Assembly (NCBI GenBank): GCA_021732975.1
Contig: JAKFWC010000007.1
Location: 1-63,051 of the forward strand
Direction of reading: 5' to 3'
Source of the DNA: Planctomycetaceae bacterium
GTDB lineage: Bacteria > Planctomycetota > Planctomycetia > Planctomycetales > Planctomycetaceae
DNA length: 63,051 nt
Both the position numbers and the translations under genes were made by a program. Position 1 is the stretch's first letter. Every line of letters starts with the position of its first letter. Positions 8,028 through 17,722 of this stretch are shown here, one piece after another. Under the pieces are notes generated by a model, which was not told the DNA's origin, did no database searches, and was given only the letters and a program-made list of their open reading frames with translations.

Positions 8028-9452
8028 ATGAATTTACAACCACGACGAATCGCGATCCTCGGCGGCGGACTCACCGGTCTCGCGGCGACCCACCGGTTGA
8101 TCGAACTCCGGGGCGACCGGCCGCTCGACATTCATCTGTTCGAGGCGGGATCGCGCTGGGGGGGACTCGTCGGCACCATCGAGCGCGACGGTTACCTCAT
8201 CGACACCGGCGGCGATTCGTTCATCACGAACAAACCCGGAGCGCTGCAGCTCTGCCAGCGCCTCGGCCTCAGCGACAGCTTGCAGGCAACGGAAGCGAAA
8301 TACCGCGGGGCGCTGGTTCTGTATGACGGTCGGCCGTATCCGGTCCCCGAAGGGTTTCAGTTGCTCAGCCCGACAGCGATGTGGCCCATATTGAAGTCGC
8401 CGATTTTGTCGACATGGGGCAAGCTCCGCATGGGGTGGGAATACTTCATTCCACCCCGAAAAGAGCAGGGGGATGAAACCCTCGCCAGCTTTGTACGACG
8501 ACGGTTTGGCAGTGAGGCGCTCGATCGCCTGGTGCAACCGCTCGTGGGCGGGATCTACACGTCCGACCCCGAGAAACTCAGCCTGCAAGCGACGATGCCG
8601 CGGTTTCTCGTGATGGAACAAAAATACGGCAGCCTGCTCCGCGCGATGTGGCGCGGCAAAACGGATGTCGTCGAAGACACCACGAGCAGCGGTGCTCGTT
8701 ACGGCTTGTTTGCTGGGTTGCGCGGCGGGATGCAGGAGCTCGTCGACACCCTCGTCACCAGAATTTCTCCTCACGTCACGATGCACTTGGATACACCCGT
8801 CGACAGCGTGGATCGCACCGACGACGGCCACAGATATCGCTTGCGGTTCCACGCCCCGCACAACTCACTTTCCAGTGACTTCGACTCAGTAATAGTCGCA
8901 CTTTCTGCCTCGCGAAGCGTAAGCGTGGTCGGGACTCTGGACCCACCGCTTGCGAGCGCACTGTCGTCGATCGAATACGCTTCCAGCACGATCGTCGTCA
9001 CGGGACACCGTCTCGCGGACATCGCCGATCCGCTTAACGCTTTCGGACTGGTGATCCCCCACCGCGAACGCCGTCGCATCCTCGCGGTCTCTTTCAACAC
9101 GAGAAAATTCCCCAACCGTGCTCCCGCGGGACGGATGCTGCTGCGGACCTTCGTTGGCGGAGCGATGCAACCGGAACTCGCCGATCTCGACGACGCCGCG
9201 ACGATCCAACTCGTCCGCGAAGAACTGGCAGCCACACTCGGCGTCCGCGGCAAACCCGATTTCGCGATCGTGGTCCGTTACCCCAACGCGATGCCGCAGT
9301 TTCATCTCGGCCATCTCGACCGCGTCGCTGAGATCGAACGCCTCACCGCGAGGCTTCCGGGTCTTGCGATTGCGGGTAACGCCTACCACGGCGTCGGCAT
9401 CCCGGACGCCATCCACAGCGGCGAACAAGCCGCGGCGCGTCTTCTGGCTTAG
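8028..9452 (+). CDS. hemG: Protoporphyrinogen/coproporphyrinogen oxidase, FAD-dependent
   Basis: A 474-residue flavoenzyme of the HemY (HemG) type, oxidising protoporphyrinogen IX or coproporphyrinogen III by six electrons with O2. The FAD dinucleotide motif ILGGGLTGLAA lies at 10-20. Further signatures are FEAGSRWGGLVGTI, LIDTGGDSFITNKP, a FxPRRFGxEALDRLVQPLVGGIY-like segment (split here as VRRRFGSEALDRLVQP) and the C-terminal GLAIAGNAYHGVGIPD. The ATG at 8028 gives the usual start just before the FAD motif. No good ribosome binding site is visible because a hairpin element occupies the upstream bases. Whether it serves the protoporphyrin or coproporphyrin route cannot be told here. Confidence 0.92.
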   Translation: MNLQPRRIAILGGGLTGLAATHRLIELRGDRPLDIHLFEAGSRWGGLVGTIERDGYLIDTGGDSFITNKPGALQLCQRLGLSDSLQATEAKYRGALVLYDGRPYPVPEGFQLLSPTAMWPILKSPILSTWGKLRMGWEYFIPPRKEQGDETLASFVRRRFGSEALDRLVQPLVGGIYTSDPEKLSLQATMPRFLVMEQKYGSLLRAMWRGKTDVVEDTTSSGARYGLFAGLRGGMQELVDTLVTRISPHVTMHLDTPVDSVDRTDDGHRYRLRFHAPHNSLSSDFDSVIVALSASRSVSVVGTLDPPLASALSSIEYASSTIVVTGHRLADIADPLNAFGLVIPHRERRRILAVSFNTRKFPNRAPAGRMLLRTFVGGAMQPELADLDDAATIQLVREELAATLGVRGKPDFAIVVRYPNAMPQFHLGHLDRVAEIERLTARLPGLAIAGNAYHGVGIPDAIHSGEQAAARLLA

Positions 9453-9510
9453 AAGTTTCCCTCGGTCTCACTGAGCCGGATGAACCCGATACTCCGAACC
9501 GGCAGGGCCA

Positions 9511-9774
9511 TTAATAAGCGTCTACGAACGCTTCACGGCGTTGGGGCGTCACCGTTGTACCATTGACCACGCGGGCAACGCCGTCGACGGTCTGGGCTAA
9601 CGTCTGCGCGAGTTGCTTCAGATAGAACGAGGGGACGGTTCCCTCCAGGACAATCGTCCGGCTTTCCTCGGAGACTTGTACATATTGCAAGGCGGGATGT
9701 CCGCAACTTCGCAGACGGCCGACCACTTCATCGGCCACGGAACGACTGCGTGGATCGGATTTCGTCGACTTCAT
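9511..9774 (-). CDS. Small BON-domain protein
   Basis: An 87-residue protein made of one BON domain: VADEVVGRLRSCG, then the hallmark strand IVLEGTVPSFYLKQLAQ (about 45-61) and VDGVARVVNG (68-77). BON domains bind phospholipid or envelope components. There is no signal peptide, so it is probably cytoplasmic or part of a complex. It converges with hemG. Small stand-alone BON proteins of this length are common in planctomycetes. Confidence 0.8.
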   Translation of the reverse strand: MKSTKSDPRSRSVADEVVGRLRSCGHPALQYVQVSEESRTIVLEGTVPSFYLKQLAQTLAQTVDGVARVVNGTTVTPQRREAFVDAY

Positions 9775-10295
9775 CCATACTCTCCGGCACTAGGAATCGC
9801 CCATCGGGGATCTGGGCAAGAATGGCTTGTTGCGGGTGATGCGATCCGCATGCCGAGAACGAACAGAAATTGGAGTCTTATTCGTAAGTTCACATGCAAA
9901 CCATGACATCAAACGAGGTTGTATTTCCCGTGCTCAGGAACGCCAGCGGAAGAGCCTGACAAGACAGGACTTTGAACCAGTCCACCCAAACTTTCCGATG
10001 GAAATTCGCGAGACGGGCCACCTTCACGAATGTCTAGCACTTGAGGCGAGCACTTCCGACAAAGTGGCACGGGCGATGTTCGCTCGGCAACCATGCTGGT
10101 CAAAAGAAGGGCAGCGTGTCGCCACTGGTCCGGTCCGTTCACGACCTCTTCGTTGCGGCGCGACGCTTCCGTGTGATGGCGGCTTTCTTCGCAAATGCGG
10201 ATCGCTCGGCGACGGGACGTGATTTCTCCGCGGACTCCGAAGCAGTGACACATCCAGGCGGGATGGCCGTTCCTCAGGTCATGCCACTCCCGCCA
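9775..10295. other. Intergenic, no feature seen
   Basis: About 520 bases between the BON gene and the end of the large arylsulfatase. Short frames on both strands show no family resemblance. No RNA gene, terminator or clear repeat was recognised. Confidence 0.4.
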
Positions 10296-12680
10296 TCACT
10301 GCGGTTGTAGATCGACTACCACTTTCTCGATGGAGCCTTCAAAACGGAACGGCGGAGTATAGGCTTCGTCGACGGCGGAGCCGGTGTCTTCGCCGATATC
10401 GAGTGTGCCGCCGAGACCCATCGTGATGCCCTGCGTTTGCTCGATGCGGCCTTCGCCGACTTTCTTGCCGTTCACGAGCAGGGTCATCGTTCCCCCTTTG
10501 CCGAGACCGCCGCCGTCGTATTTGAACTCGCCGCGAAGTTTGACTGTTCCCATCGGGAGCGCGGCCTCCGACGTGACCCGGGTGATGGTTCGACCCAGGA
10601 AATTACCGGCAAAGACGGGCTTCCCCTTGCGAACGTAGAGACCGTACCCGCCGTCGCTACCGCCGAGTGAAAAAACGGCTCCATTGGTTTCCGCGGCTTT
10701 CAGTTCGAGATCCGCCGTGATCGCGAACGACTTGTTGAGCACATTCGGGGCGCTGCCCGCCGGTAAGGCCACGACACCGGGATAATATGTAAAGGAATTT
10801 CGGTGTCCGCCGAGTGACGGCCGGCCTTGCAGTTCTCCATTGAGACGTTCGGTCTTGCGGCCATCGAGGGGCAACACGCTGTACTTCGAGGCTTCGCTCC
10901 ACCACATGTCCTGCAATTCGCGCAGTTTTTGCGGGTTCGCTGTCGCCAGATCCTTGGCCTGAGTGAAATCTTCGTCGAGATTGTACAGTTCCCACTTGGC
11001 GGCATCGGGATTCGCTGCGGCCGCATCCCCGACCCACGGCACATTCACGCGCGACGCGGCCCACCAGCCATCGTGATACAGTCCACGATTAATGAACATT
11101 TCAAAGTATTGCGTGCGGCGACGGCCAGGTGCATCGGCTTTGTCGAAGGAATAAACCATCGACACGCCTTCAATCGGTTTCTGTGCGACGCCATTCAACA
11201 CCTCGGGGAACTCAATCCCCACCGCTTCATAAATGGTCGGAGCGATGTCGATGACATGATGGAACTGTGACCGTACACCCCCTTTGTCTTTGATTCGCGC
11301 GGGCCACGACACGGCCAACGGGTTCCGCACGCCGCCCAGGTGCGACGCAATCTGCTTGGTCCATTGGAACGGGCAATTCATCGCCCAGGCCCAACCGGCG
11401 GGGAAGTGATTAAAGTGCTTGGGACCGCCGATTTCGTCGATGTGCTTGAGGTTCTCTTCCAGCGATTCCGGAACATTGTTGAAGAACGAGTTTTCGTTGA
11501 GTAACCCGACGAGGCCGCCTTCCGCCGAGGCCCCATTATCGCCCACCTCGTAGAAGATCAGCGTGTTGTCGGCATCGGGCAACGACCGCACGACATCCAG
11601 CAAACGTCCCATTTCATAGTCGGTCTGCGCGGTGAACGCTGCGAAGACTTCCATCATCCGCGCGAAGAGTTTCTTCTGATCGGCCGAAAGCGAATCCCAC
11701 GCCGGTAACTCGGCCGGGCGCTTGGTCAGCACCGCGTTTTGCGGAACCACACCGAGTTTCTTCTGCCGGGCGAAGGTTTCCTCACGATAGGCATCCCAAC
11801 CCTTGTCGAACTGGCCTTTGAACTTGGTAATGAACTCCGGCGAGACCTGATGCGGCGCGTGCGTCGCCCCGGTCGACATGTAGAGGAAGTACGGCTTCTC
11901 GGCGGCGATGGACCGCGTTCGCCGCAACCACGATGCCGCCTTGTCGACGAGGTCCGTCGTGAGGATGTACTTCGGATCCTTGGAACGCGGCACGAGTTGG
12001 TGATTCTCGTACAGGGTCGGCTGCCACTGATCCATGTCGCCGCCCATGAAGCCGTAGAAGTAATCAAAGCCGAGCCCGCTCGGCCAACGGTCGAAGGGAC
12101 CGACCTGGCTCGTTTCCCAGTCCGGCGTGTTGTGATTCTTGCCGAACCAGGCCGTGGCGTAGCCATACTGACGGAGCACTTCGGCGATCGTGCCCACATT
12201 CTTGCCGATAATGCCCGTGTAACCGTCGTAGCCGGTGGCGGCTTCGGTAATGACCCCATTGCCCGTGGAGTGGTGATTTCGCCCGGTGAGCAAGGCCGCC
12301 CGCGTGGGAGAACACAACGCGGTCGTGTGGAACCGCGTGTACCGGAGACCATCCGCGGCCACGCGATCGAGCGCCGGTGTCGAAACTTGTCCGCCGAACG
12401 TGCCGAACTGACCGTAGCCCGCATCGTCGATGAGAATGAAAACAATGTTCGGCGCGCCTTTTGGCGGTCGCGCGGGTTGCGGAAACTCCGGCGGGTCACT
12501 CTCGCCAATCGTGCGTCCCACGCTTCCTTTGAAGCGAAAATCCGGGAAGGGGAGAACGTTTGTGGTCTTTGGCGCGACAGCCTTGTCCGGTGAATAGGGC
12601 TTCGACTTCTCTTGCGCGCTGACCAGAACGGTACTAAACAGCAAACTGTATCCGGCAACAAGGGCGACCTTGACGTTCAT
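10296..12680 (-). CDS. Arylsulfatase, exported, with C-terminal beta-sandwich
   Basis: A 794-residue arylsulfatase with a signal peptide (1-22, ending VSA). The catalytic domain begins at NIVFILIDDAGYG (78-90). The formylglycine motif C-S-P-T-R is at 123-127, followed by AALLTGRNHHSTG. A later KNHNTPDW segment and EVGDNGASAEGG supply further metal and sulfate ligands. The last ~150 residues (FAITADLEL to the end) look like a LamG-type jelly roll with GGTLDIGEDTGS. The family of ~750-800-residue enzymes acts on small aryl sulfates or sulfated glycans in the periplasm. The start at 12680 was preferred over one 39 codons upstream because it begins the signal peptide. Confidence 0.93.
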   Translation of the reverse strand: MNVKVALVAGYSLLFSTVLVSAQEKSKPYSPDKAVAPKTTNVLPFPDFRFKGSVGRTIGESDPPEFPQPARPPKGAPNIVFILIDDAGYGQFGTFGGQVSTPALDRVAADGLRYTRFHTTALCSPTRAALLTGRNHHSTGNGVITEAATGYDGYTGIIGKNVGTIAEVLRQYGYATAWFGKNHNTPDWETSQVGPFDRWPSGLGFDYFYGFMGGDMDQWQPTLYENHQLVPRSKDPKYILTTDLVDKAASWLRRTRSIAAEKPYFLYMSTGATHAPHQVSPEFITKFKGQFDKGWDAYREETFARQKKLGVVPQNAVLTKRPAELPAWDSLSADQKKLFARMMEVFAAFTAQTDYEMGRLLDVVRSLPDADNTLIFYEVGDNGASAEGGLVGLLNENSFFNNVPESLEENLKHIDEIGGPKHFNHFPAGWAWAMNCPFQWTKQIASHLGGVRNPLAVSWPARIKDKGGVRSQFHHVIDIAPTIYEAVGIEFPEVLNGVAQKPIEGVSMVYSFDKADAPGRRRTQYFEMFINRGLYHDGWWAASRVNVPWVGDAAAANPDAAKWELYNLDEDFTQAKDLATANPQKLRELQDMWWSEASKYSVLPLDGRKTERLNGELQGRPSLGGHRNSFTYYPGVVALPAGSAPNVLNKSFAITADLELKAAETNGAVFSLGGSDGGYGLYVRKGKPVFAGNFLGRTITRVTSEAALPMGTVKLRGEFKYDGGGLGKGGTMTLLVNGKKVGEGRIEQTQGITMGLGGTLDIGEDTGSAVDEAYTPPFRFEGSIEKVVVDLQPQ

Positions 12681-12941
12681 GATCCGACTCCGCGTTGAGA
12701 AGGCGAGCACTGCGAATGGGAGAGGTGAACGCGCGGATTCTAAATCTTTCTGGCTCGACTTGCACGGGCTACAACCCGTGAATGCGGTGACCAACAAAAA
12801 TCATCGACTCTGTCCTATCCAGACTCGCCACACCCATTCATTTCCATTGATGTCTTGCCCCCATACCGACCGACAGGGCATAATGCGGTGTCGCGCTCGG
12901 TGGGTGGAAGTGCAGTGCCCGGTGGGGAAGGGGCTTGGCTC
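12681..12941. promoter_or_regulatory. Divergent promoter region
   Basis: A 261-base gap between the oppositely oriented arylsulfatase and the first DUF1501 gene, so at least two promoters must lie here. A GGGGAAGGGG stretch just before 12942 can serve as the ribosome binding site of the DUF1501 gene. No operator palindrome was recognised. Confidence 0.5.
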
Positions 12942-14393
12942 ATGGAACGTCGTTCGTTGCCTGTAGTTGATCGTGACGCGGCTTTTCGCAGCATTGTCAC
13001 CCGGCGGGATGTATTGAAGGTCGGGCCGATTGCTCTCTCGGCCGCGGTCTGGCCGGGGCTGGGGTTGCAAGCCCATGCCGCGTTCACCCCGGCGGCGGGG
13101 GCGAAAGCCAAGTCGGTCATCTACCTGTGGATGGGCGGCGGCGTCACCCACATCGATTCGCTCGATCCGAAACCCGAAGCGCCACCGGAAATCCGCGGCC
13201 GATTGGACGCCATCCCCACGGCCTTGCCCGGCGTGCAGTTCAGCGAAACGTGTCCGAATCTCGCGAAGATTGCGAATGATCTGTGCGTGGTGCGGTCATT
13301 CTCGCATGACAGCGACGATCACTTGCTGAGCCAGGTCTACACGCTGTCCGGCCGCAAGGTGACGCCGAACCAACTTTTCACCGAACCGAATATCGGCTCG
13401 ATCGTGCAGTACCTGATGGGACCGCGGAACGGGCTGCCGGGGTATATCGCGGTGCCGGGGATTACGCGGCCAGGACCACCGCCGCACAATTTATTCGTCG
13501 GTGGTTGGCTGGGAGGACAGTACGCTCCGTTCTGTGTCGGCGGGCAACCGGAACAGCCCGATTTCACCGTGGGTGAAAAGGCGCTTGACCCGTCACCATT
13601 GGCGGACGAAAACCTCGTCCCGCCAGAGTTGCGGTTTCCCGATGGACTCAACGTTGGTCGCCTCGAACGCCGGGCGTCGTTGCGGTCCAGTCTCGAACAA
13701 TCCTTGAAGACCGCCGAGACGCTCGAAGACTTCGCGACCCTCGACGGCAACTACAGCGGGGCGATGCAACTCCTCGCGTCACCCCAGGTGCGGCAGGCGT
13801 TTGATCTCTCGAAGGAAGCGGTCTCCACACGCGAAGCCTACGGGCAAACCAAGATCGGCGGCCGCTGTCTGGTGGCCCGGCGGCTTGTCGAATCCGGAGC
13901 GCGGTTCGTGCTCGTTGATTACGGTTACGATCCCGACTACGGCAACCTGTGGGACATTCACAACGTCCCCGAGCAAAAATTCCCGCACGTCTCCGATATG
14001 TGCAAACGCGGTTATAGTGTCGCCGGGATGGAAAAGGCGTTCGCGGCCCTCATCAGCGACCTGAAGCAGCGCGGCCTGCTCGATTCCACGTTGGTCGTCT
14101 ATCTCACGGAATTCGGCCGCACGCCGAAGATCAACGGCTATGGTGGCCGCGACCACTGGGGCCGCTGCGGTTCGATGTTCTTCGCCGGGGCCGGGGTGAA
14201 GACAGGCCAGGTCGTCGGCACCACCGATAAACACGCCGCGTTCCCGCTCACGCGCCCCTACGGCCCCGCCGACATCGCCGCGACGATGTACCACGCCCTC
14301 GGCATCGACCCCGAACACCGCGTCCGCGACATCCAAGGCCGTCCGGTGGGGGTGATGGATCACGGGCAGGTGATGACGGAGGTGCTGGCTTAA
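12942..14393 (+). CDS. DUF1501 protein, Tat-exported (1 of 3)
   Basis: A 483-residue DUF1501 protein, a family related to the alkaline-phosphatase/sulfatase fold and very abundant in planctomycetes; its activity is unproven. A twin-arginine signal TRRDVLKVG lies at 20-28, followed by a hydrophobic stretch ending AHA-A, so export is folded via Tat. Family marks are VIYLWMGGGVTHIDSLDPKP, VRSFSHDSDDH, ARRLVESGARFVLVD and the conserved EFGRTP...GRDHWG near the C-terminus. A GGGGAAGGGG ribosome binding site supports the ATG at 12942. It is the first of three DUF1501 genes on this strand. Confidence 0.93.
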   Translation: MERRSLPVVDRDAAFRSIVTRRDVLKVGPIALSAAVWPGLGLQAHAAFTPAAGAKAKSVIYLWMGGGVTHIDSLDPKPEAPPEIRGRLDAIPTALPGVQFSETCPNLAKIANDLCVVRSFSHDSDDHLLSQVYTLSGRKVTPNQLFTEPNIGSIVQYLMGPRNGLPGYIAVPGITRPGPPPHNLFVGGWLGGQYAPFCVGGQPEQPDFTVGEKALDPSPLADENLVPPELRFPDGLNVGRLERRASLRSSLEQSLKTAETLEDFATLDGNYSGAMQLLASPQVRQAFDLSKEAVSTREAYGQTKIGGRCLVARRLVESGARFVLVDYGYDPDYGNLWDIHNVPEQKFPHVSDMCKRGYSVAGMEKAFAALISDLKQRGLLDSTLVVYLTEFGRTPKINGYGGRDHWGRCGSMFFAGAGVKTGQVVGTTDKHAAFPLTRPYGPADIAATMYHALGIDPEHRVRDIQGRPVGVMDHGQVMTEVLA

Positions 14394-14419
14394 GTGGAAA
14401 TCCGCGAGGAGCGGCATCC

Positions 14420-14626
14420 GTGACACAAACCATATCGTTTGAACTGGAAATGCCCGGCGATCTCGGTCACTTCCGGTTGCCGCAGGCGGCGCAAGCTCGA
14501 TTGCAGACGCGACTGCATCGCCTGGATGAAGGGATACCGCTCACTCCGGCGGAATGCGATGGGGCGGATGGTGGTGGTGTGCACCACGCGAGCGCTCCCC
14601 TGCGGGGCGCGGCTAAACGTTTCTGA
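14420..14626 (+). pseudogene. Truncated small protein interrupted by a repeat
   Basis: The first ~48 codons (MTQTISFELEMPGD, FRLPQAAQARLQTRL, EGIPLTPAE) resemble a small planctomycete protein that I recall as about 70-80 residues, with the pattern FxLPxxxxxRLQxLLDxxDxGxxLTPAE. The usual Leu-rich C-terminus is missing. The frame instead runs into a GC-rich stretch containing GCGCTCCCCTGCGG and GCGCGGCTAA, which also occurs in altered form near 21618-21665. I read this as a gene whose 3' end was replaced by a dispersed repeat. A functional short protein is still possible. Confidence 0.45.
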
Positions 14627-14785
14627 TCGTCGTGGACGGTGTGATCCCGCGAAGCGCAAGCGGGGGTGGGATTTTCGCTGTTTTTTGTTCATGTCCTCCA
14701 AAGGTTCGATTTGACTCCCCGCCCGTTTGCCGATTAGAATCGACAATCGTTGATGGGTTCGCGGATGGACTACGGGAGGTGACGG

Positions 14786-16165
14786 ATGTTCCGGATCGAA
14801 ATGGGTGCGACGCCGCGGTATTGCGATGGGGTGTCGCGACGGAATTTTGTGCAGCTGGGGCTCGCCGGAATGGCTTCGGTCGGGTTGCCGCAAATTCTGC
14901 GGGCGAAGGAGCAATCGCAGTCGCTCGGCTCGTCCGCCAAAGACACTTCGATCATCCTGATCTGGCTCGACGGCGGTCCCGGGCACATGGACACCTACGA
15001 TATGAAGCCGCAAGCGCCGGCGGAGTATCGTGGGCTGTGGAATCCCATCCGCACCAATGTCGACGGCTTCGAGATCACCGAACTCTTTCCGCTGCAGGCC
15101 AAGTGCGCGGATAAATTCTCGATTGTTCGATCATTGCATCACAACCAGGGCGACCACTTCACCGCCGGGCATTACATGCTGACGGGACGGGGCGGAGCCA
15201 GCGGAGCGGATACCCAGGGGAAGTCGCCGTTCGTCGGGGCGATTGCCTCCAAACTGACCGGACCGCGACGGCCGGGAATGCCGGCGCATGCGGCAGTGCC
15301 GTACGCGATGAGCATCGGTTTGCGACCCGGCTACTTTGGCGGGAACTTCCTGGGAGTTTCGTCCAATCCCTTTGAAACGGAAGGCGATCCGAATGCCGGT
15401 AACTTCCAAGTGAACAACATGCAGTTGCCCGGCGGAATGACGATCCAACGGCTGGAAGATCGATCAACCCTGGCGAAGCAATTCGACCGTCTGCGGCGCG
15501 ATGTCGACAACTCCGGCATGCTCGATTCCATGAACCGGTTCGACCGGCAAGCGTTCGATATGGTGGCCGGGGACGCGGCTCGGAAGGCCTTCGACATCTC
15601 GACCGAAGACCCCCGCAACCGCGATCGTTATGGACGTAATACCTGGGGGCAAAGCACGCTGCTCGCCCGGCGGCTGGTCGAAGCGGGATCGACCGTCGTT
15701 ACGGTGCATCTCGGAGGCTGGGATCACCATTGGGACTTGAAGACCGGTTATGAACGCGTTCTCCCCATGGTCGATTCGCTGGTCGCCTCGCTGCTGGAAG
15801 ACCTGACACAACGCGGCTTGTACGATAAAACGCTGGTAATGTTGTGCGGCGAATTCAGCCGCACGCCCCGGATGAACGACGGCGGCAACGGCGGCGCTCC
15901 CATGAGCATGGGCACCCCCGGCCGCGATCACTGGGGCAACGCGATGTTCTGCCTGATGGGCGGCGGCGGCGTGAAGGGGGGCCGGATCGTCGGTTCCACC
16001 AACCGCCTCGGTGAAGCTCCGCAAGACCGGCCGATCACCCCCGCGGATATCCATCACACGATGTTTCAGGTTCTCGGTGTTGACCCGCACGTCAACTTCC
16101 TGAACCACGCGGGACGTCCGATTCCCGCACTGGAACCGGGTGCAGTGATTCACGAGTTGATGTAA
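14786..16165 (+). CDS. DUF1501 protein, Tat-exported (2 of 3)
   Basis: A 459-residue DUF1501 protein. A Tat motif SRRNFVQLG lies at 17-25. Landmarks include IILIWLDGGPGHMDTYDMKP, VRSLHHNQGDHFTAGHYMLTG, ARRLVEAGSTVVTVHLGGWDHH, EFSRTPRMND and GRDHWGNAMF. A strong ribosome binding site (GGGAGGTGA, 14774-14782) fixes the start. It shares the family scaffold of its two neighbours but only moderate identity by eye, so this is an old paralogous cluster and not a recent duplication. The role is unknown; family members are often encoded with large planctomycete cytochrome or DUF1549/1553 proteins, none of which is seen here. Confidence 0.93.
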   Translation: MFRIEMGATPRYCDGVSRRNFVQLGLAGMASVGLPQILRAKEQSQSLGSSAKDTSIILIWLDGGPGHMDTYDMKPQAPAEYRGLWNPIRTNVDGFEITELFPLQAKCADKFSIVRSLHHNQGDHFTAGHYMLTGRGGASGADTQGKSPFVGAIASKLTGPRRPGMPAHAAVPYAMSIGLRPGYFGGNFLGVSSNPFETEGDPNAGNFQVNNMQLPGGMTIQRLEDRSTLAKQFDRLRRDVDNSGMLDSMNRFDRQAFDMVAGDAARKAFDISTEDPRNRDRYGRNTWGQSTLLARRLVEAGSTVVTVHLGGWDHHWDLKTGYERVLPMVDSLVASLLEDLTQRGLYDKTLVMLCGEFSRTPRMNDGGNGGAPMSMGTPGRDHWGNAMFCLMGGGGVKGGRIVGSTNRLGEAPQDRPITPADIHHTMFQVLGVDPHVNFLNHAGRPIPALEPGAVIHELM

Positions 16166-16220
16166 TCTTTCAGCAAACTTCCCAGGGAAAGCATTCCCTG
16201 GATGTCGGGAGCGCTTCCCC

Positions 16221-17618
16221 ATGCTGTCGATTCTCGATCACAGCCCAAAACTGTGCGACCGCGTGTCGCGACGTTCGGTGCTGCGCGGGGGGGCGGTGTC
16301 CGCATTCGCGGCTGGAGCGGGATTTGTTGGTCCGGCGTTGTCGGCACGGGCAGCGAATGTCGCGGCTCCAAAAGCGAAGTCATGCATTCTGCTCTTCCTA
16401 TTGGGAGGCCCGCCGCAACATTCGACCTGGGATCCGAAGCCCAACGCCCCAGCGGAAATTCGCGGCGAGTTTGGACCGATTCCGACCGCAGCGAACGGCG
16501 TACAAGTCTGCGAGTTACTGCCGCAGACCGCGCGGGTGATGGATCACGTCGCGCTGTTGCGGGCGGTTTCGACCGGCGATAACGCCCACTCCTCGAGCGG
16601 TTATCAGATGATGACCGGGCAGCCACATATTCCGCTGAATGCGGAGAACGTGAATCCGGGGCCGCCGAATAATTTCCCCACGATGGGGGCCGTGCTGCAA
16701 CATCTGCATCGCGGTCAGGCTTACTTACCTCCATCGGTGCGGTTGCCGCATCAGATTTTTAATACCGATCTCTCGGTCTGGCCCGGTCAGGATTCCGGCT
16801 GGCTGGGGCACGCCGCCGATCCGTGGCTGTTCAACTGCGAGCCGGCATCACCGAATTTTGATGTGCCACAGTTTCGCTTGCAGGCCGATGTGGCCTTGGG
16901 CCGGTTATCGCAACGGCAGACCCTGCTCGAACAATTGGAACACCGGCTGCGTGAAGTCGACCGCGGCCCGGCACAAAGTACGTATAACCTTCAGCGCGAT
17001 CAGGCCCTCGCGCTGCTGGGAACGCCGAAGGCCCGACAAGCGTGTGACCTCAACCTCGAACCGCCCCCCGTTCGCGATCGGTACGGTCGCGACCAGTTCG
17101 GACAAAGCGTGCTGCTTGCCCGGCGGCTGATCGACGCCGGTGTCGGATTCGTGCAGGTCAATTGGTTTCGGGGTCCGGATGAACCCTCGAACGCGCCGTG
17201 CTGGGACAGTCACGCCAAAGAGGGGGACCGATTGAAAAACGTGCTGATGCCGTCGTTTGATACGGCCTATTCAGCGCTATTGTCGGACCTCGTGCAAACC
17301 AGCCGGATTGACGAAACGCTGGTCGTGGTGATGGCCGAGTTCGGTCGTACGCCACGGTTCAACGGAGCGGGCGGTCGCGATCACTGGGGCCAGGTGTTTT
17401 CACTGGCTCTTGCCGGAGGCGGCATCCGCGGCGGTGTGGTCCACGGCAGTTCCGACGGGCAGGGGGCGTATCCCGCGGATGGCAAAGTCTCCGCGGCCGA
17501 TGTCACCGCGACGATTTTTGACCGCCTCGGTTATCACGCCGATACTGAACTCCGCGACCCGCTGAACCGTCCGCTGCCAATCAGTCGTGGGGAACCCATC
17601 GCACCAATTCTGATGTGA
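16221..17618 (+). CDS. DUF1501 protein, Tat-exported (3 of 3)
   Basis: A 465-residue DUF1501 protein with a Tat motif SRRSVLRGG at 16-24 and a hydrophobic Ala-rich core after it. Marks are CILLFLLGGPPQHSTWDPKP, LLRAVSTGDNAHSSSGYQMMTG, ARRLIDAGVGFVQVNWFRG, EFGRTPRFNGAGGRDHWG and a C-terminal PADGKVSAADVTATIFDRLG. It starts 55 bases after the second DUF1501 gene, so the two are probably cotranscribed. It is followed by a hairpin (17673-17694) that separates it from the convergent globin gene. Confidence 0.93.
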   Translation: MLSILDHSPKLCDRVSRRSVLRGGAVSAFAAGAGFVGPALSARAANVAAPKAKSCILLFLLGGPPQHSTWDPKPNAPAEIRGEFGPIPTAANGVQVCELLPQTARVMDHVALLRAVSTGDNAHSSSGYQMMTGQPHIPLNAENVNPGPPNNFPTMGAVLQHLHRGQAYLPPSVRLPHQIFNTDLSVWPGQDSGWLGHAADPWLFNCEPASPNFDVPQFRLQADVALGRLSQRQTLLEQLEHRLREVDRGPAQSTYNLQRDQALALLGTPKARQACDLNLEPPPVRDRYGRDQFGQSVLLARRLIDAGVGFVQVNWFRGPDEPSNAPCWDSHAKEGDRLKNVLMPSFDTAYSALLSDLVQTSRIDETLVVVMAEFGRTPRFNGAGGRDHWGQVFSLALAGGGIRGGVVHGSSDGQGAYPADGKVSAADVTATIFDRLGYHADTELRDPLNRPLPISRGEPIAPILM

Positions 17619-17672
17619 TCGCACGCTGCTTGCGCTTTGCGGATCCCCACGGCTGCGCGATCAACAAAGAGA

Positions 17673-17694
17673 CCCAGGCATAAGAATGCCTGGG
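17673..17694. terminator. Hairpin between convergent genes
   Basis: A perfect 9-bp stem, CCCAGGCAT with ATGCCTGGG, with a 4-base loop. It lies between the convergent DUF1501 and globin genes. There is no strong T run on either side, so termination is inferred from position. Confidence 0.55.
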
Positions 17695-17722
17695 CTTCCT
17701 GCGGATCATGAAATGATCGCGA

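Noticed and set aside
11739..12593. 284-codon plus-strand frame opposite the arylsulfatase
   Set aside because: Antisense to a gene with an intact CSPTR site; a composition artefact of GC-rich coding DNA.
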